DNA of 64,000 bases from Streptomyces sp. NBC_01306 (GTDB taxonomy: Bacteria; Actinomycetota; Actinomycetes; Streptomycetales; Streptomycetaceae): positions 4,140,001-4,204,000 of the forward strand of contig NZ_JAPEPC010000001.1 in assembly GCF_026340465.1 (NCBI RefSeq), written 5' to 3'. Positions within the stretch are counted from its first letter, which is position 1. Every line of letters starts with the position of its first letter. The position numbers and the translations under genes were made by a program. A model generated the notes under the pieces. That model saw nothing but the letters and a program-made list of their open reading frames with translations. It was not told where the DNA came from and ran no database searches. Shown in pieces: positions 8,035 to 17,147 of the stretch.

Positions 8035-9885
8035 ATGGGCGAGCACAGCGCACCCCGCGTCCCCGGCGACGCGGACCGCCCCGGCGCTCCTGAGCGTTTC
8101 GGCCCCGAGCCGGCGATGTCCGGAGGCGAGGCGATCGTCAGATCCCTTGTGGCGCACGGCGTACGGGAGGTCTTCGGCATCCCAGGCACCCACAATCTGG
8201 AGATCTACCGGCATCTGCGGCGGTACGACATCGGGAACGTGACACCCCGTCACGAACAGGGAGCGGGTTACGCGGCGGACGCGTACGCCCGGGTGAGCGG
8301 CCGGCCCGGGGTCGCGATCACCACCACCGGGCCCGCGTTGCTGAACATCGCGGCCGCAGTCGGGCAGGCGTACTCGGACAGCGTGCCGCTGCTCGTCGTC
8401 TCGCCCGGGATGCCGCTGCGGCATCCCCGGCTGTCCAACGGGCTGCTGCACGAAATGCGCAGCCAGACGGACGCGATGCGCGGTGTCGCCGCCTTCAGCC
8501 ACCGGGTGTCGTCGGTCGACGAGATCGGTGCGGCCGTGGCGCGGGCATTCGCGCTGTTCACCTCGGGCCGGCCGCGGCCCGCGCACATCGAGATACCGCT
8601 CGACCTGCTGGAGGCCGCCGAACCGGTGAGCGGGATCCGGCTTGCCCCGCCCGCCGCGCCGGCGGTTCCACCGTGCGCCGAGGTGGACCGGGCGGCGGAC
8701 GCCTTGCGCACGGCGCGGCACCCGGCGATCGTGCTCGGCGGCGGTGCGCGCGGCGCCGGCGAGGAGTGTCTGGCGCTCGCCGAGGAACTGGGCGCCCCGG
8801 TGCTAACCACCGCGAACGGCAAGGGAATCGTCGCCGAGACGCATCCCCTGTCGGTGGGGGTGTCACTGCACAGCCCGGCCGTCCAGAAGTGGCTGGCGGA
8901 CCGCGACGCCGTCGTCGCCGTCGGCACGGAGCTGGCCGAGTCGGACCTGTGGTCGGCTCCCCTGAAACTGAACGGCACCCTGATCCGGATCGACGTCGAC
9001 CCGGCCCAGATGTACGCGGAGCCGGCCGCCGGCCATCCCCTGGTGGGCGACGCCCGCGCGACGGTGGGCGCCGTGATCGACGCGCTACGGGCGAGTGGTG
9101 GAGCCGCCGCGACCGGTACGGACAGGGGTGGAGCCGCCGGCGCGACCGCTGCCGCCGCGACCGCTGCCGCCGCGACCGGCGCTGCCGCGACTGCTGCCGC
9201 CGCGACCGCTGCCGAGCGGTTGCCGTCCGTGTCGCCGTCCGTGTCGCCGTCCGTGTCGCCGTCCGTGTCGCCGTCCGTGTTGCCGGAGGGGGACGCCGCC
9301 CGCACCGTCGCCGCCCTGCGCGTCGCCCGCGATGACGAGACCCGTGTCCGGGATGCCCGCTGGGTTCCCTATCTGCGGGCCGTCCGCCGGGTGCTCGCCC
9401 CCGACGCCGTCATCACCTCCGACAGCGCCCAATGCTGCTACTACGGTGCGCTGCCGCATCTGCCGGTCGGTCCCGAGGGCCGCTATCTGCATCCCACCGG
9501 GTTCGGCACGCTCGGCTACGCCCTGCCGGCCGCGATCGGCGCGAAGACCGCCTGCCCGGGCCGGCAGGTCGTCGCTCTCAGCGGCGACGGCGGCCTGCAG
9601 TTCTCCGTCCAGGAGCTGGCCATCGCCGCACAACTGAGGCTTCCGCTGCCCGTCGTGGTGTTCGACAACGGCGGTTACGGCGAGATCCGCGACGAGATGA
9701 CCGCCCGTGGCGACACCCCCACCGCCGTCGACCTTCCGTCTGTCGACCTGCCCGCCCTCGCCCGCGCCTACGGCGGTTACGGCGAGCGCGCCCACTCGCC
9801 CGAGGAGCTGGCCGACGCGCTGACCCGGGCGCTGACCGCGCCGGGCCCGACCCTGATCACCGTTCCGGAGGAGACCCCCCGATGA
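8035..9885 (+). CDS. Thiamine-diphosphate enzyme, IlvB/AruI-like 2-oxoacid decarboxylase
   Basis: A 616-residue ThDP enzyme with the PYR domain first (RHEQGAGYAADAYARVSG; catalytic-type Glu at residue 74), a central domain, and a PP domain with the metal/ThDP motif GDGGLQFSVQELA...DNGGYGEIR. It resembles acetolactate synthases and, more closely by eye, the 2-oxoacid decarboxylase AruI (5-guanidino-2-oxopentanoate decarboxylase). Next to an amino-acid dehydrogenase, decarboxylation of a deaminated amino acid is a reasonable inference. An in-frame simple-sequence insert (about residues 358-418) sits between the central and PP domains. The start could also be the ATG at 8116, since conserved sequence begins there. 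It overlaps the next gene by 4 bp (ATGA). Confidence 0.88.
   Translation: MGEHSAPRVPGDADRPGAPERFGPEPAMSGGEAIVRSLVAHGVREVFGIPGTHNLEIYRHLRRYDIGNVTPRHEQGAGYAADAYARVSGRPGVAITTTGPALLNIAAAVGQAYSDSVPLLVVSPGMPLRHPRLSNGLLHEMRSQTDAMRGVAAFSHRVSSVDEIGAAVARAFALFTSGRPRPAHIEIPLDLLEAAEPVSGIRLAPPAAPAVPPCAEVDRAADALRTARHPAIVLGGGARGAGEECLALAEELGAPVLTTANGKGIVAETHPLSVGVSLHSPAVQKWLADRDAVVAVGTELAESDLWSAPLKLNGTLIRIDVDPAQMYAEPAAGHPLVGDARATVGAVIDALRASGGAAATGTDRGGAAGATAAAATAAAATGAAATAAAATAAERLPSVSPSVSPSVSPSVSPSVLPEGDAARTVAALRVARDDETRVRDARWVPYLRAVRRVLAPDAVITSDSAQCCYYGALPHLPVGPEGRYLHPTGFGTLGYALPAAIGAKTACPGRQVVALSGDGGLQFSVQELAIAAQLRLPLPVVVFDNGGYGEIRDEMTARGDTPTAVDLPSVDLPALARAYGGYGERAHSPEELADALTRALTAPGPTLITVPEETPR
9139..9283 (+). 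repeat. Two simple tandem repeats inside the ThDP-enzyme gene
   Basis: Imperfect 15-bp units (GCGACCGCTGCCGCC-like, encoding Ala/Thr) run from about 9139 to 9218, followed by five copies of a 12-bp unit GCCGTCCGTGTC (9222-9283, the last diverged) encoding repeated Pro-Ser-Val-Ser. All units are multiples of three, so the frame is kept. Expected to be length-variable between strains. Confidence 0.85.
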
Positions 9886-11120
9886 CCACCCAGCCGAGCC
9901 GTACCACCACCTCCCTCACCTCTTCCACCCCCGCTGCCCCGCTGATCTCGCTGACCTGGACCGACCATGTCACCGGCCGCACAGGCCACTTGGTGGTCGA
10001 CCGGCTGGTGCGCGGTGTGTCCAGCGGTGGCCTGCGGATGCGCAAGGGCTGCACCCTCGACGAGGTCGCGGGGCTGGCCCGGGGCATGACCATGAAGGAG
10101 GCCCTGCACTTCAACAGCGATGACCCGACAGCCCGTTACATCCCGCTGGGCGGGGCCAAGGGCGGCATCGACTGCGATCCCCGGAGCCCCGAGGCGTACG
10201 GCATCCTGGTGCGGTACCTGCGGGCCGTGCGGCCGTACATCGAGAGGTTCTGGACCACCGGCGAGGATCTGGGGCTGAGCCAGGACATCGTGGACAAGGC
10301 CGCCACCGAGGCCGGCCTCGTCTCCTCCATCCAGGCCGTCTATCCGCTGCTCGACGACGAGTCGACGGCCCGGCAGCGGCTGGCGGACGCCTTCGCGGTC
10401 GAGGTGGAGGGCATCGGCCTGGACGAACTGGCGGGCGGCTGCGGCGTGGCCGAGTCGGTGCTCGCGGTTCTGGACCGCGCGGGCGTCCCGTACGAGGGGA
10501 CGCGGGTTTCCGTACAGGGGCTCGGCACGATGGGCGGGGCCACCGCGCGTTTCCTCGCCGCTGCCGGTCTGCGGATCGTGGCCGTGGCCGACATCAAGGG
10601 CACCATCGCCAACCCCGACGGGCTCGACGTGGAGGCGCTGCTGCTCGCGCGGGACTCGTACGGGGCAGTCGACCGGACCGCTCTCGGACCCGGTGATGCG
10701 GAGCTGCCGGGAAGCGACGCCTGGCTCTCAGTGGACGCCGAGGTGCTCGTTCCGGCTGCCGTCTCCTATGCCATCGACACCGCCAACCAGGCGCAGATCA
10801 CGGCGCGTTGGATCGTCGAAGCCGCCAATATGCCGGTGCTGCCCGGTGCGGAGCTCCTGCTCGCGGAGCGCGGCATCGCCGTACTGCCCGACGTGGTCGT
10901 CAACTCCGCCACGAACGCGTGGTGGTGGTGGACGCTGTTCGGTGACATCGGCGCCGACGCGGACGAGGCGTTCGCCCACATCCGCCGGTCGATGCGGTCC
11001 CTCATCGACCAGATGCTGGCCCGGTCGGAGGCCGACGGTACGACGCCGCGCGCGGCCGCCCACGCGATCGTCGCGGACCGGCTGCCGGTGATCGCCGAGC
11101 GCTTCGGGTGGTACGGATGA
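9882..11120 (+). CDS. Glu/Leu/Phe/Val-type amino-acid dehydrogenase
   Basis: A 412-residue NAD(P)-dependent dehydrogenase that deaminates an L-amino acid to its 2-oxoacid. The substrate lysine motif IPLGGAKGGID, the Rossmann signature VQGLGTMGG and the EAANMPVLPGA and VNSATNAWWWW segments are those of the GDH/LeuDH superfamily; length is closer to glutamate dehydrogenases. The ATG overlaps the stop of the ThDP enzyme (ATGA), so the two are probably made in fixed ratio and act in sequence. The specificity (glutamate, leucine, other) cannot be read by eye. Confidence 0.9.
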   Translation: MTTQPSRTTTSLTSSTPAAPLISLTWTDHVTGRTGHLVVDRLVRGVSSGGLRMRKGCTLDEVAGLARGMTMKEALHFNSDDPTARYIPLGGAKGGIDCDPRSPEAYGILVRYLRAVRPYIERFWTTGEDLGLSQDIVDKAATEAGLVSSIQAVYPLLDDESTARQRLADAFAVEVEGIGLDELAGGCGVAESVLAVLDRAGVPYEGTRVSVQGLGTMGGATARFLAAAGLRIVAVADIKGTIANPDGLDVEALLLARDSYGAVDRTALGPGDAELPGSDAWLSVDAEVLVPAAVSYAIDTANQAQITARWIVEAANMPVLPGAELLLAERGIAVLPDVVVNSATNAWWWWTLFGDIGADADEAFAHIRRSMRSLIDQMLARSEADGTTPRAAAHAIVADRLPVIAERFGWYG

Positions 11121-13261
11121 CCACAGAACGCATGGTGACGACCGACGCTCTCCGTGTGCTGTTCGACCCGGAGTCCGTCGCCGTCGTCGGGGCCTCGGGC
11201 AACCCGGAGAAGTGGGGCTACTGGCTCGCGTCCGGCGCACTCGCCGGGCGCCACCGCCGCACCGTTCAGCTGGTGAACCGGCGCGGCGGCGTCCTCGACG
11301 GGGTGCCGTTCCTGCCCGGCCTCGCGTCGCTGCCCGTGGCCCCTGAGCACATCGTGGTGGCGGTGCCGCCCCCGCAGGTGCGGGGGGTGGTGGCCGAGGG
11401 GCTGTCCATCGGAGCCCGCTGCTTCACCGTGATCACCTCCGGAGGAGCGGGATTCGGTACGGGTGGCGGTGCAGCGGATGCGGTAGATCCGGCCGACTCG
11501 GCGGCCGATGCCGAGCGCGGACTCGCCTCGCTCGTCACCGCCCACGGGGCCCGGCTCCTCGGTCCCAACTGCATGGGTGTGGTCGACACGACGAGCGAAC
11601 TCCGGCTGAGCTGGGGCGACTTCCCGTCCGGCCAGGTCGGTCTGGTGTCGCAGAGCGGCAATCTCGCCCTGGAGATCGGCCGGCTGCTGGCCCGCGCGGG
11701 ACAGGGCTTCTCCCGCTTCGTGTCGCTCGGAAACCAGCGGGACATCGATGCGGCGGACGCGCTCGACTCCCTGATCGCGCACGACGCGACCCGTGTGATC
11801 GCCGCGTACGTGGAGGACTTCCGGGACGGGCGCCGGCTCGCCCGTACCCTCGCCGTAGCCCACGCGGCGGGCAAACCGGTGCTGTTGCTGACCGTCGGCC
11901 GCAGTGAGGCGTCCGGCCGTGCCGCAGCCTCGCACACCGGTGCCCTGGTCAGCGCCCGCGCGGTGGTGGCGGCGGTGTGCCGGGACTCGGGTGCGCTCCT
12001 GCTCGACACGGCAGGGGAACTGGTCGACGTCGCACTGTGCCTGCTGGCGGCGGGGGCCCGGCCGGGCTCCGGGGGGCCGGTCCCCGGAGGAGGGGCGGCC
12101 CGGATAGCCGTTGTCGGGGACAGCGGGGGACAAGGGGCCCTGGCTGCCGATGCGTTGAGCGCGAGCGGTCTTGAGGTGCCCGCGCTCTCCGCCGCGACAC
12201 AGGCGGCCGTCGGCGCGTATCTGCCCCCGGGCGGCGGCTGCGGAAATCCCGTCGACCTCGCGGGCGCCGGTGAGTCGGACATCGGCAACTACGCCCGTAT
12301 CGCCCGGTCTCTGCTCCTCGCGGGCGAAGCCGACGCCACCGTCCTCACCGGCTACTTCGGCGACTACGCCACCGCCAACCCCGCCCAGGCGGCCCGCGAG
12401 TGCGATGTCGCCCGCGAACTGGCCGCTGCGGTACGGGAGTCCGGACGTACGCTCGTCGTGCACACCATGGCCCGCGACACCCCGGCCCTCGCCGTCCTGC
12501 GGCAGCACGGCGTCCCGGTGTACGAGCGAATCGAGCAGGCGGCGACCGCGCTCGCGGCCACGGACCGGCTGCGACGGACCGGACTGCCGCAGCCCCCGTC
12601 GCCCCTGCCGATCGGCACCGCTCCGCACCGGGTTCCCGACGGGGGTTATCAGACCGTCCGTGGGCTGCTCTGCTCCTACGGGATGGTCTTCCCGGCGGCG
12701 GAGTTCGTCAGCATGGTGGACGAGGCGGCCGACGCGGCGCACCGCACCGGATATCCGCTCGTGCTCAAGGCGATGGGCCTGGCGCACAAGACCGAGGCGG
12801 GCGGGGTGGCCCTCGGTATCGACGACGAAGCGGCGCTGCGGAGGGCGTTCGCCCGGATGCGGGAGGCGACCGGCGCCGACCGCTATGCCGTGGAGGCGAT
12901 GGCCCGTCCTCCGTACGCGGTCGAGCTCATCGCGGGCGTACGCCGCGATCCGGCCTTCGGACCCGTTGCCATGGTCGGCATCGGCGGGGTCACCGCCGAA
13001 CTGCTCGCCGACACCGTTCTCGCCATGGCGCCCCTCACCCCCGGGAGGGCCCGCGAACTGCTGCTCGCGCTGCGCCACGCACCACTGCTCACCGGCTGGC
13101 GGGGCGCCCCCGCCGCCCACCTCGACGCGGCCGCCGGCGCGCTCTGCGCGCTCGCGCGTGCCGCGGTCGAACACCCCGAGCTCGCCGAGCTCGAAGTCAA
13201 TCCGCTGCTCGTCCACCCGGGCGGCGCGATCGCCCTCGACGCACATGGAGTCCTGGCATGA
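11117..13261 (+). CDS. ADP-forming acyl-CoA synthetase (acetate-CoA ligase family)
   Basis: A 714-residue single-chain ADP-forming CoA ligase: an N-terminal CoA-binding Rossmann domain (about 10-150; VAVVGASGNPEKWG), two succinyl-CoA-ligase-like flavodoxin domains (QVGLVSQSGNLALEIG, FVSLGNQRDIDAADAL) and a C-terminal ATP-grasp domain (GYPLVLKAMGLAHKTEAGGV). It activates a carboxylic acid to its CoA ester, or runs in reverse to conserve energy as ATP. The start chosen overlaps the preceding stop (ATGA); a GTG 9 nt earlier is possible. In context it would load the acid made from the decarboxylated 2-oxoacid. Confidence 0.9.
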   Translation: MTTERMVTTDALRVLFDPESVAVVGASGNPEKWGYWLASGALAGRHRRTVQLVNRRGGVLDGVPFLPGLASLPVAPEHIVVAVPPPQVRGVVAEGLSIGARCFTVITSGGAGFGTGGGAADAVDPADSAADAERGLASLVTAHGARLLGPNCMGVVDTTSELRLSWGDFPSGQVGLVSQSGNLALEIGRLLARAGQGFSRFVSLGNQRDIDAADALDSLIAHDATRVIAAYVEDFRDGRRLARTLAVAHAAGKPVLLLTVGRSEASGRAAASHTGALVSARAVVAAVCRDSGALLLDTAGELVDVALCLLAAGARPGSGGPVPGGGAARIAVVGDSGGQGALAADALSASGLEVPALSAATQAAVGAYLPPGGGCGNPVDLAGAGESDIGNYARIARSLLLAGEADATVLTGYFGDYATANPAQAARECDVARELAAAVRESGRTLVVHTMARDTPALAVLRQHGVPVYERIEQAATALAATDRLRRTGLPQPPSPLPIGTAPHRVPDGGYQTVRGLLCSYGMVFPAAEFVSMVDEAADAAHRTGYPLVLKAMGLAHKTEAGGVALGIDDEAALRRAFARMREATGADRYAVEAMARPPYAVELIAGVRRDPAFGPVAMVGIGGVTAELLADTVLAMAPLTPGRARELLLALRHAPLLTGWRGAPAAHLDAAAGALCALARAAVEHPELAELEVNPLLVHPGGAIALDAHGVLA

Positions 13262-14118
13262 ATTCCGGTACGAGCCCCGAGCGCCGTGAACAGCCCGCGC
13301 GGCGCGAACAGTCCCTAGAAGCGGGCGAGTTCTCCGGTCGTACGTACATCGTGACCGGTGGCGGCAGCGGCATCGGCCGGGCCGTCGCGCTGGCCCTGAG
13401 CGACCGGGGCGCGCAGGTCGTCGTCGCGGGCCGCACGCCCGAACGGCTGGCCGAGACCGTCGCACTCGCCGAGGCGAAGGGCGGCCGGGCCCTCGCCGTA
13501 CCGACGGACGTCCGCGACCCGGAAGCCGTCGACGCCCTCGTGGCCGCCGCCGTCGACCACTTCGGCCCGGTGGACGGCCTGGTCAACAACGCGGCCGGCA
13601 ACTTCGTGGTGCCCGGCATCGATATGAGCCCGAACGGCTGGCGAGCGGTGGTCGACATCGTCCTCAACGGCTCGTACTACTGCACACGCGCCGTCGCCCG
13701 CCGACTCCGCGAGCAGGGCACCGGCGGCTCGGTGCTTTCGGTGATCGCCAGTTACGCCTGGCACGGGCACCCGGGGACCGTCCACTCGGCAGCGGCGAAG
13801 GCGGGCGTGCTGGCCATGACGCGCACCCTGGCGGTCGAGCTCGCACCGCTGGGTATCCGCCTCAACTGTGTCGCCCCCGGGCCGACCGAGACGGAGGGGG
13901 CGGGCGCGGCGTTGTGGGCGACGGACGAGGCGCGCGCCGGGGTGCTGGAGACGGTCCCGGCGGGCCGGTTCGCCGACCCGGCGGAGATCGCGGACGCGGC
14001 GCTGTTCCTGCTGGGCGACAGGGCCGCGTACGTGACCGGCGAGTGTCTGACGCTGGACGGCGGTCAGTGGCTCGGCAAGCAGGTGTACGGGCGCACGTCG
14101 GTCCAGGTGGAGGTGTAG
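13258..14118 (+). CDS. 2,4-dienoyl-CoA-reductase-like SDR
   Basis: A 286-residue short-chain dehydrogenase with the cofactor motif TGGGSGIG, a conserved NNAAGNF and a C-terminal LTLDGGQWL. The usual catalytic YxxxK is absent: the position reads HSAAAKAG, keeping the Lys but not the Tyr. That pattern is characteristic of the DECR (2,4-dienoyl-CoA reductase) branch of SDRs, which also carries a PGPTETEGA-type segment as here. Last gene of the operon, overlapping its neighbour by ATGA. NADPH-dependent reduction of an unsaturated acyl-CoA is the best guess. Confidence 0.85.
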   Translation: MNSGTSPERREQPARREQSLEAGEFSGRTYIVTGGGSGIGRAVALALSDRGAQVVVAGRTPERLAETVALAEAKGGRALAVPTDVRDPEAVDALVAAAVDHFGPVDGLVNNAAGNFVVPGIDMSPNGWRAVVDIVLNGSYYCTRAVARRLREQGTGGSVLSVIASYAWHGHPGTVHSAAAKAGVLAMTRTLAVELAPLGIRLNCVAPGPTETEGAGAALWATDEARAGVLETVPAGRFADPAEIADAALFLLGDRAAYVTGECLTLDGGQWLGKQVYGRTSVQVEV

Positions 14119-14130
14119 GTCTGCCCGTAC

Positions 14131-14166
14131 TGAACCCATGAGGATCGCTGAACCCATGAGGATCGC
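14131..14166 (+). repeat. Perfect 18-bp tandem duplication
   Basis: Two exact copies of TGAACCCATGAGGATCGC directly follow one another in the spacer between two converging genes. Each contains an ATG, but no ORF of note follows. It looks like a recent slippage duplication. Confidence 0.9.
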
Positions 14167-14197
14167 CGTGTTGGGCCTGCTCGGTGCCGGGGCGGGC

Positions 14198-15424
14198 TCA
14201 GAGCCGGACGATGACGAGGGCTGTGTCGTCGATGGCGCCGTCGGGTGGGAGGAGGTCGAGGAGGATCGCGTCGGCGAGGGCTTCGGGGTCGGCGCCCCGG
14301 TGGCGGGTGAGGGCATGGGCGAGGCGGGCGATGCCCGTATCGATGTCTTCGTGGCGACGTTCGATGAGTCCGTCGGTGTAGAGGACGAGGGTGTCGCCTT
14401 CCGTGAAGCCGGTGCTGGCCTCGGGCCGGGGGGTGTGGTCGGGGCGCGCGCCCAACGGGGGGTCGGTGGCCTGGTCGAGGAACTCGACGCCGCCGTGGGC
14501 GCGCAGCAGGGCGGGCGGCGGGTGGCCGGCGCTGCTGTAGGTGAGGGTGTGGGTATCCCAGTCGATGCAGGTCTCGACGGCGGTGGTGGACTCGGCGCCT
14601 TCGACGGAGCGGGCGTACAGCCCGAGGACTTCCAGGGCCTGAGCGGGCCCGCCGGCGACCCGGGACGCCGCGCTCAGCGCGCTTCGCAGCAGGCCCATGA
14701 CGCCGGCGGCGCGCAGACCGTGGCCCACGACGTCGCCGACGGAGACACCGATCCGGTCGCCGGGCAGATCGACCAGGTCGTACCAGTCGCCGCACACGTT
14801 CAAGGAGCCGACGGCCGGCTGGTAGCGCACGGCGGCCCGGTGGTGGCCCACATCGGCAGGGGCGGGCAGCATGGCCTTCTGCAGGGCGAGGGCGACCTCA
14901 CGCTCGTGGGCGTGGGCCCGGCGCAGACGTTCGTTGACCTCCTGCAGTTCCCGGGCCCGGGTGTAGAGCTCGGCCTCCAGGGCCCGGGTCCGGCTGCCGT
15001 CGGCGCCGCCGCGGGCCTTGATGAGCTGGGTGACCTCCTCCACCCGGTGCACCAGCAGGACGACCTGGCCGTCGGGGCCGAGGATCGGGGCGTTGACCGG
15101 GCTCCAGTAGCGTTCCTCCCACTCGCTGGGCCGCTCCGTGGACTGGACGTCGTAGCGTTGCAGGGCCATGGTGTCGCGCTCACCCGTGCTCAGGACCCGC
15201 TGGAGCGAGGCATACAGGTTCCGTGCACCGCTGGCGCCGGGGTCGTGGGGGTTGTCGGGGAACACGTCGAACAGGTACCGGCCGATCAGCTGCTCGCGGC
15301 TGCGTCCGGAGCCGCGGAGGTACTCCTCGTTCGCGTCCACGTACACCAGCTCGGGGGTCAGCAGTGCCACCATGCTGGGCAGTGCCTGGAGCACCGCCGC
15401 GTAGTCGATCGCCGCATCCGTCAT
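14198..15424 (-). CDS. PAS-domain PP2C/SpoIIE-type serine phosphatase
   Basis: A 408-residue protein with an N-terminal PAS domain (about 5-130, including the YVDANEEYLRGSGRSREQLIGR segment), a short coiled linker (about 145-180) and a SpoIIE-like PP2C domain (WYDLVDLPGDRIGVSVGDVVGHG; metal-binding Asp residues in VGDVVGHG and LYTDGLIERR). Streptomycetes encode dozens of these, which dephosphorylate anti-anti-sigma factors in response to signals sensed by PAS. No anti-sigma partner is adjacent. No strong ribosome site precedes the ATG. Confidence 0.88.
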   Translation of the reverse strand: MTDAAIDYAAVLQALPSMVALLTPELVYVDANEEYLRGSGRSREQLIGRYLFDVFPDNPHDPGASGARNLYASLQRVLSTGERDTMALQRYDVQSTERPSEWEERYWSPVNAPILGPDGQVVLLVHRVEEVTQLIKARGGADGSRTRALEAELYTRARELQEVNERLRRAHAHEREVALALQKAMLPAPADVGHHRAAVRYQPAVGSLNVCGDWYDLVDLPGDRIGVSVGDVVGHGLRAAGVMGLLRSALSAASRVAGGPAQALEVLGLYARSVEGAESTTAVETCIDWDTHTLTYSSAGHPPPALLRAHGGVEFLDQATDPPLGARPDHTPRPEASTGFTEGDTLVLYTDGLIERRHEDIDTGIARLAHALTRHRGADPEALADAILLDLLPPDGAIDDTALVIVRL

Positions 15425-15577
15425 GCCCAGCCTGCCTCAGCGCCTGACACCGCCCGTGACCTCCACCATAGTGCCGGGCGGGTGCCCTCGCCGGGCAGCC
15501 GCCCGGTGCCGGTCAAGGCACCAGGTCCAGTTCTGTCCTGTTTCCGGGGTGATCGACACGGTCACTCCGGAGAACGT

Positions 15578-16393
15578 CTACGGCGGCTCGGTTCCCGCAG
15601 CGCCAGTACCTCCGTGGCGGGCGGCCCGCACGAGGAGGCGGCCGAGCAGCACCGGGGCGCAGACGGTGTCGAAGCGGCGTGCCGTTCCGACGGGCAGGAG
15701 GATGTCGGTGTGGGCGGCGACCGGCGCGAAGGAGCTGTCGGTGACGGTGACGATGGTCAGGCCCGCCCCCCGCGCGTAGGCGAGGGCCTCGACGACCTCG
15801 TGCGGGTGCCGGGGCATGGCGAAGCACAGCAGGGCCGATGCGCCGACCCGTACGGCGTCGTCGACACGGTTGGTCAGCGTGGTGCCGCCCTCGTCGAGCA
15901 GCCGGATGTCGGGGTGCACCGTACGGGCGGCATGGGCGAAGTCGCCGGCCTGGGCGGCGGCGGCCCGCAGACCCAGAACCAGCAGCGGGTGCGAGGCGGC
16001 GAGCAGGTGGGCCGCGCGGACGACGGACGCCGGGTCGGTGAGCGCCGTGGACAGGTCGCGGAGGTTGTCGATCTCGGCCTGGACCAGCTTCTGGTAGGCG
16101 TTCGCCGGGGCGGCGGCCGGCCCCGGCCCGGCGGTGGCGATCTCCCGCAGGTGGCGGCGCAGGGCCGGGTAGCCGTCGAAGCCCAGAGCTACGGCGAACC
16201 GGGTGACGGACGGCTGACTGACGCCCGCCAGCTCGGCCAGCGCGATGCTGGAGAGGAACGGTACGTCGTCCGGGCGGCGCAGCATACTGTGCGCGATGCG
16301 ACGCCGGGCGGGAGTCAGCCGGCAGCCTTCCAGTAACTGCCGTAGCCGGGTGGCTACGGGGCTCGGGGCGTCAGCCCGCTGGAGTGCCGGCAC
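15578..16393 (-). CDS. MurR/RpiR-family transcriptional regulator
   Basis: A 271-residue regulator with the N-terminal HTH_6 domain (about 20-95; LAELAGVSQPSVTRFAVALGFDGYPALRRHL) and a C-terminal SIS sugar-phosphate-binding domain (about 120-260). The start is GTG. It lies 49 bp downstream of hutD on the same strand and might be cotranscribed with the hutI-decarboxylase-hutD group. Members usually sense phosphorylated sugars or amino sugars; a link to histidine is not established by the sequence. Confidence 0.88.
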   Translation of the reverse strand: MPALQRADAPSPVATRLRQLLEGCRLTPARRRIAHSMLRRPDDVPFLSSIALAELAGVSQPSVTRFAVALGFDGYPALRRHLREIATAGPGPAAAPANAYQKLVQAEIDNLRDLSTALTDPASVVRAAHLLAASHPLLVLGLRAAAAQAGDFAHAARTVHPDIRLLDEGGTTLTNRVDDAVRVGASALLCFAMPRHPHEVVEALAYARGAGLTIVTVTDSSFAPVAAHTDILLPVGTARRFDTVCAPVLLGRLLVRAARHGGTGAAGTEPP

Positions 16394-16442
16394 GGCCGTT
16401 CCGTCCCCCGTCGGATGGGCTCGTGCCCCTGTGTTCCACCGG

Positions 16443-17147
16443 TCACAGGCCGGGTGAGCGGGGGACCGGGGTCAGGGTGATGACCGCCGCCGTCCCTTCG
16501 ACACGCACCGTCCCTTGGGCAGGCACCTCCCTTTCGACACGCACCGGCTCTTCAACAGGCACCGCGCCGACGTCCTGGCCGGAGAGCACGGCCGCGTCCA
16601 GCCGGTCGAGGACCACACCCGGCTCCTCGAAGGCCACCGTGCCCAGCAGGGCGATCACCAGGACCAGCTCTCCACTGCGGGGCGCGGGGGAGAAGTCCTC
16701 GTGGGCCATGCGGACATGAGCCGTCGCCCTGGTGCGCCGCGTCATCACGTTGAGGTCGCCGATGGGACCGCCGAGCAGCCGGCAGGTGGTCATCGCGTCG
16801 CCCGGAAAGGCGAAGGGCTGGTGCGGTGCGGCGATCGTGTGCGGGGCCCCGTCGACCGTGAGCTCCATCCCCGGCCCCTCAACGAGGGTGATGACCCGGT
16901 CGACACCGCTGAAGGAGGAGAACGGTCCGCCCTGCCCGACCTCGGCCAGACTCACCCGCCAGGAGAAGTCGTCCAGTCCGGCCCCGGCAGGGCCGGCGGC
17001 CACCTCGCGGGTGATGCCACCGCCGTTCTTCCAGGGCGCCGCGGACCGGTCGTGCGCCCGGAGCACGCTCCACCCTCCGGGCACGGTGGACGCTCCGGAG
17101 ACTCCGGGCTCCGCGGACTCCCTGGTCATGCTCGCTTCTGCGGTCAC
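16443..17147 (-). CDS. hutD: HutD/Ves-family cupin protein
   Basis: A 234-residue protein with the HutD signature near its start (APWKNGGGITREVA) and the double-stranded beta-helix pattern of the family (DDFSWRVSLAEV, SSFSGVDRVITLVEG, PHQPFAFPGD, IGDLNVMTRR). HutD accompanies histidine-utilisation genes in many bacteria; its biochemical role is unclear, with proposals of a governor of pathway flux. The GTG start overlaps the decarboxylase stop (GTGA), implying coupling; an ATG at 17129 is an alternative. Confidence 0.85.
   Translation of the reverse strand: MTAEASMTRESAEPGVSGASTVPGGWSVLRAHDRSAAPWKNGGGITREVAAGPAGAGLDDFSWRVSLAEVGQGGPFSSFSGVDRVITLVEGPGMELTVDGAPHTIAAPHQPFAFPGDAMTTCRLLGGPIGDLNVMTRRTRATAHVRMAHEDFSPAPRSGELVLVIALLGTVAFEEPGVVLDRLDAAVLSGQDVGAVPVEEPVRVEREVPAQGTVRVEGTAAVITLTPVPRSPGL

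Noticed and set aside
10766..13465. An 899-codon minus-strand frame opposite the CoA synthetase gene
   Set aside because: Composition is noise-like and the opposite strand carries an intact family member with overlapping neighbours.
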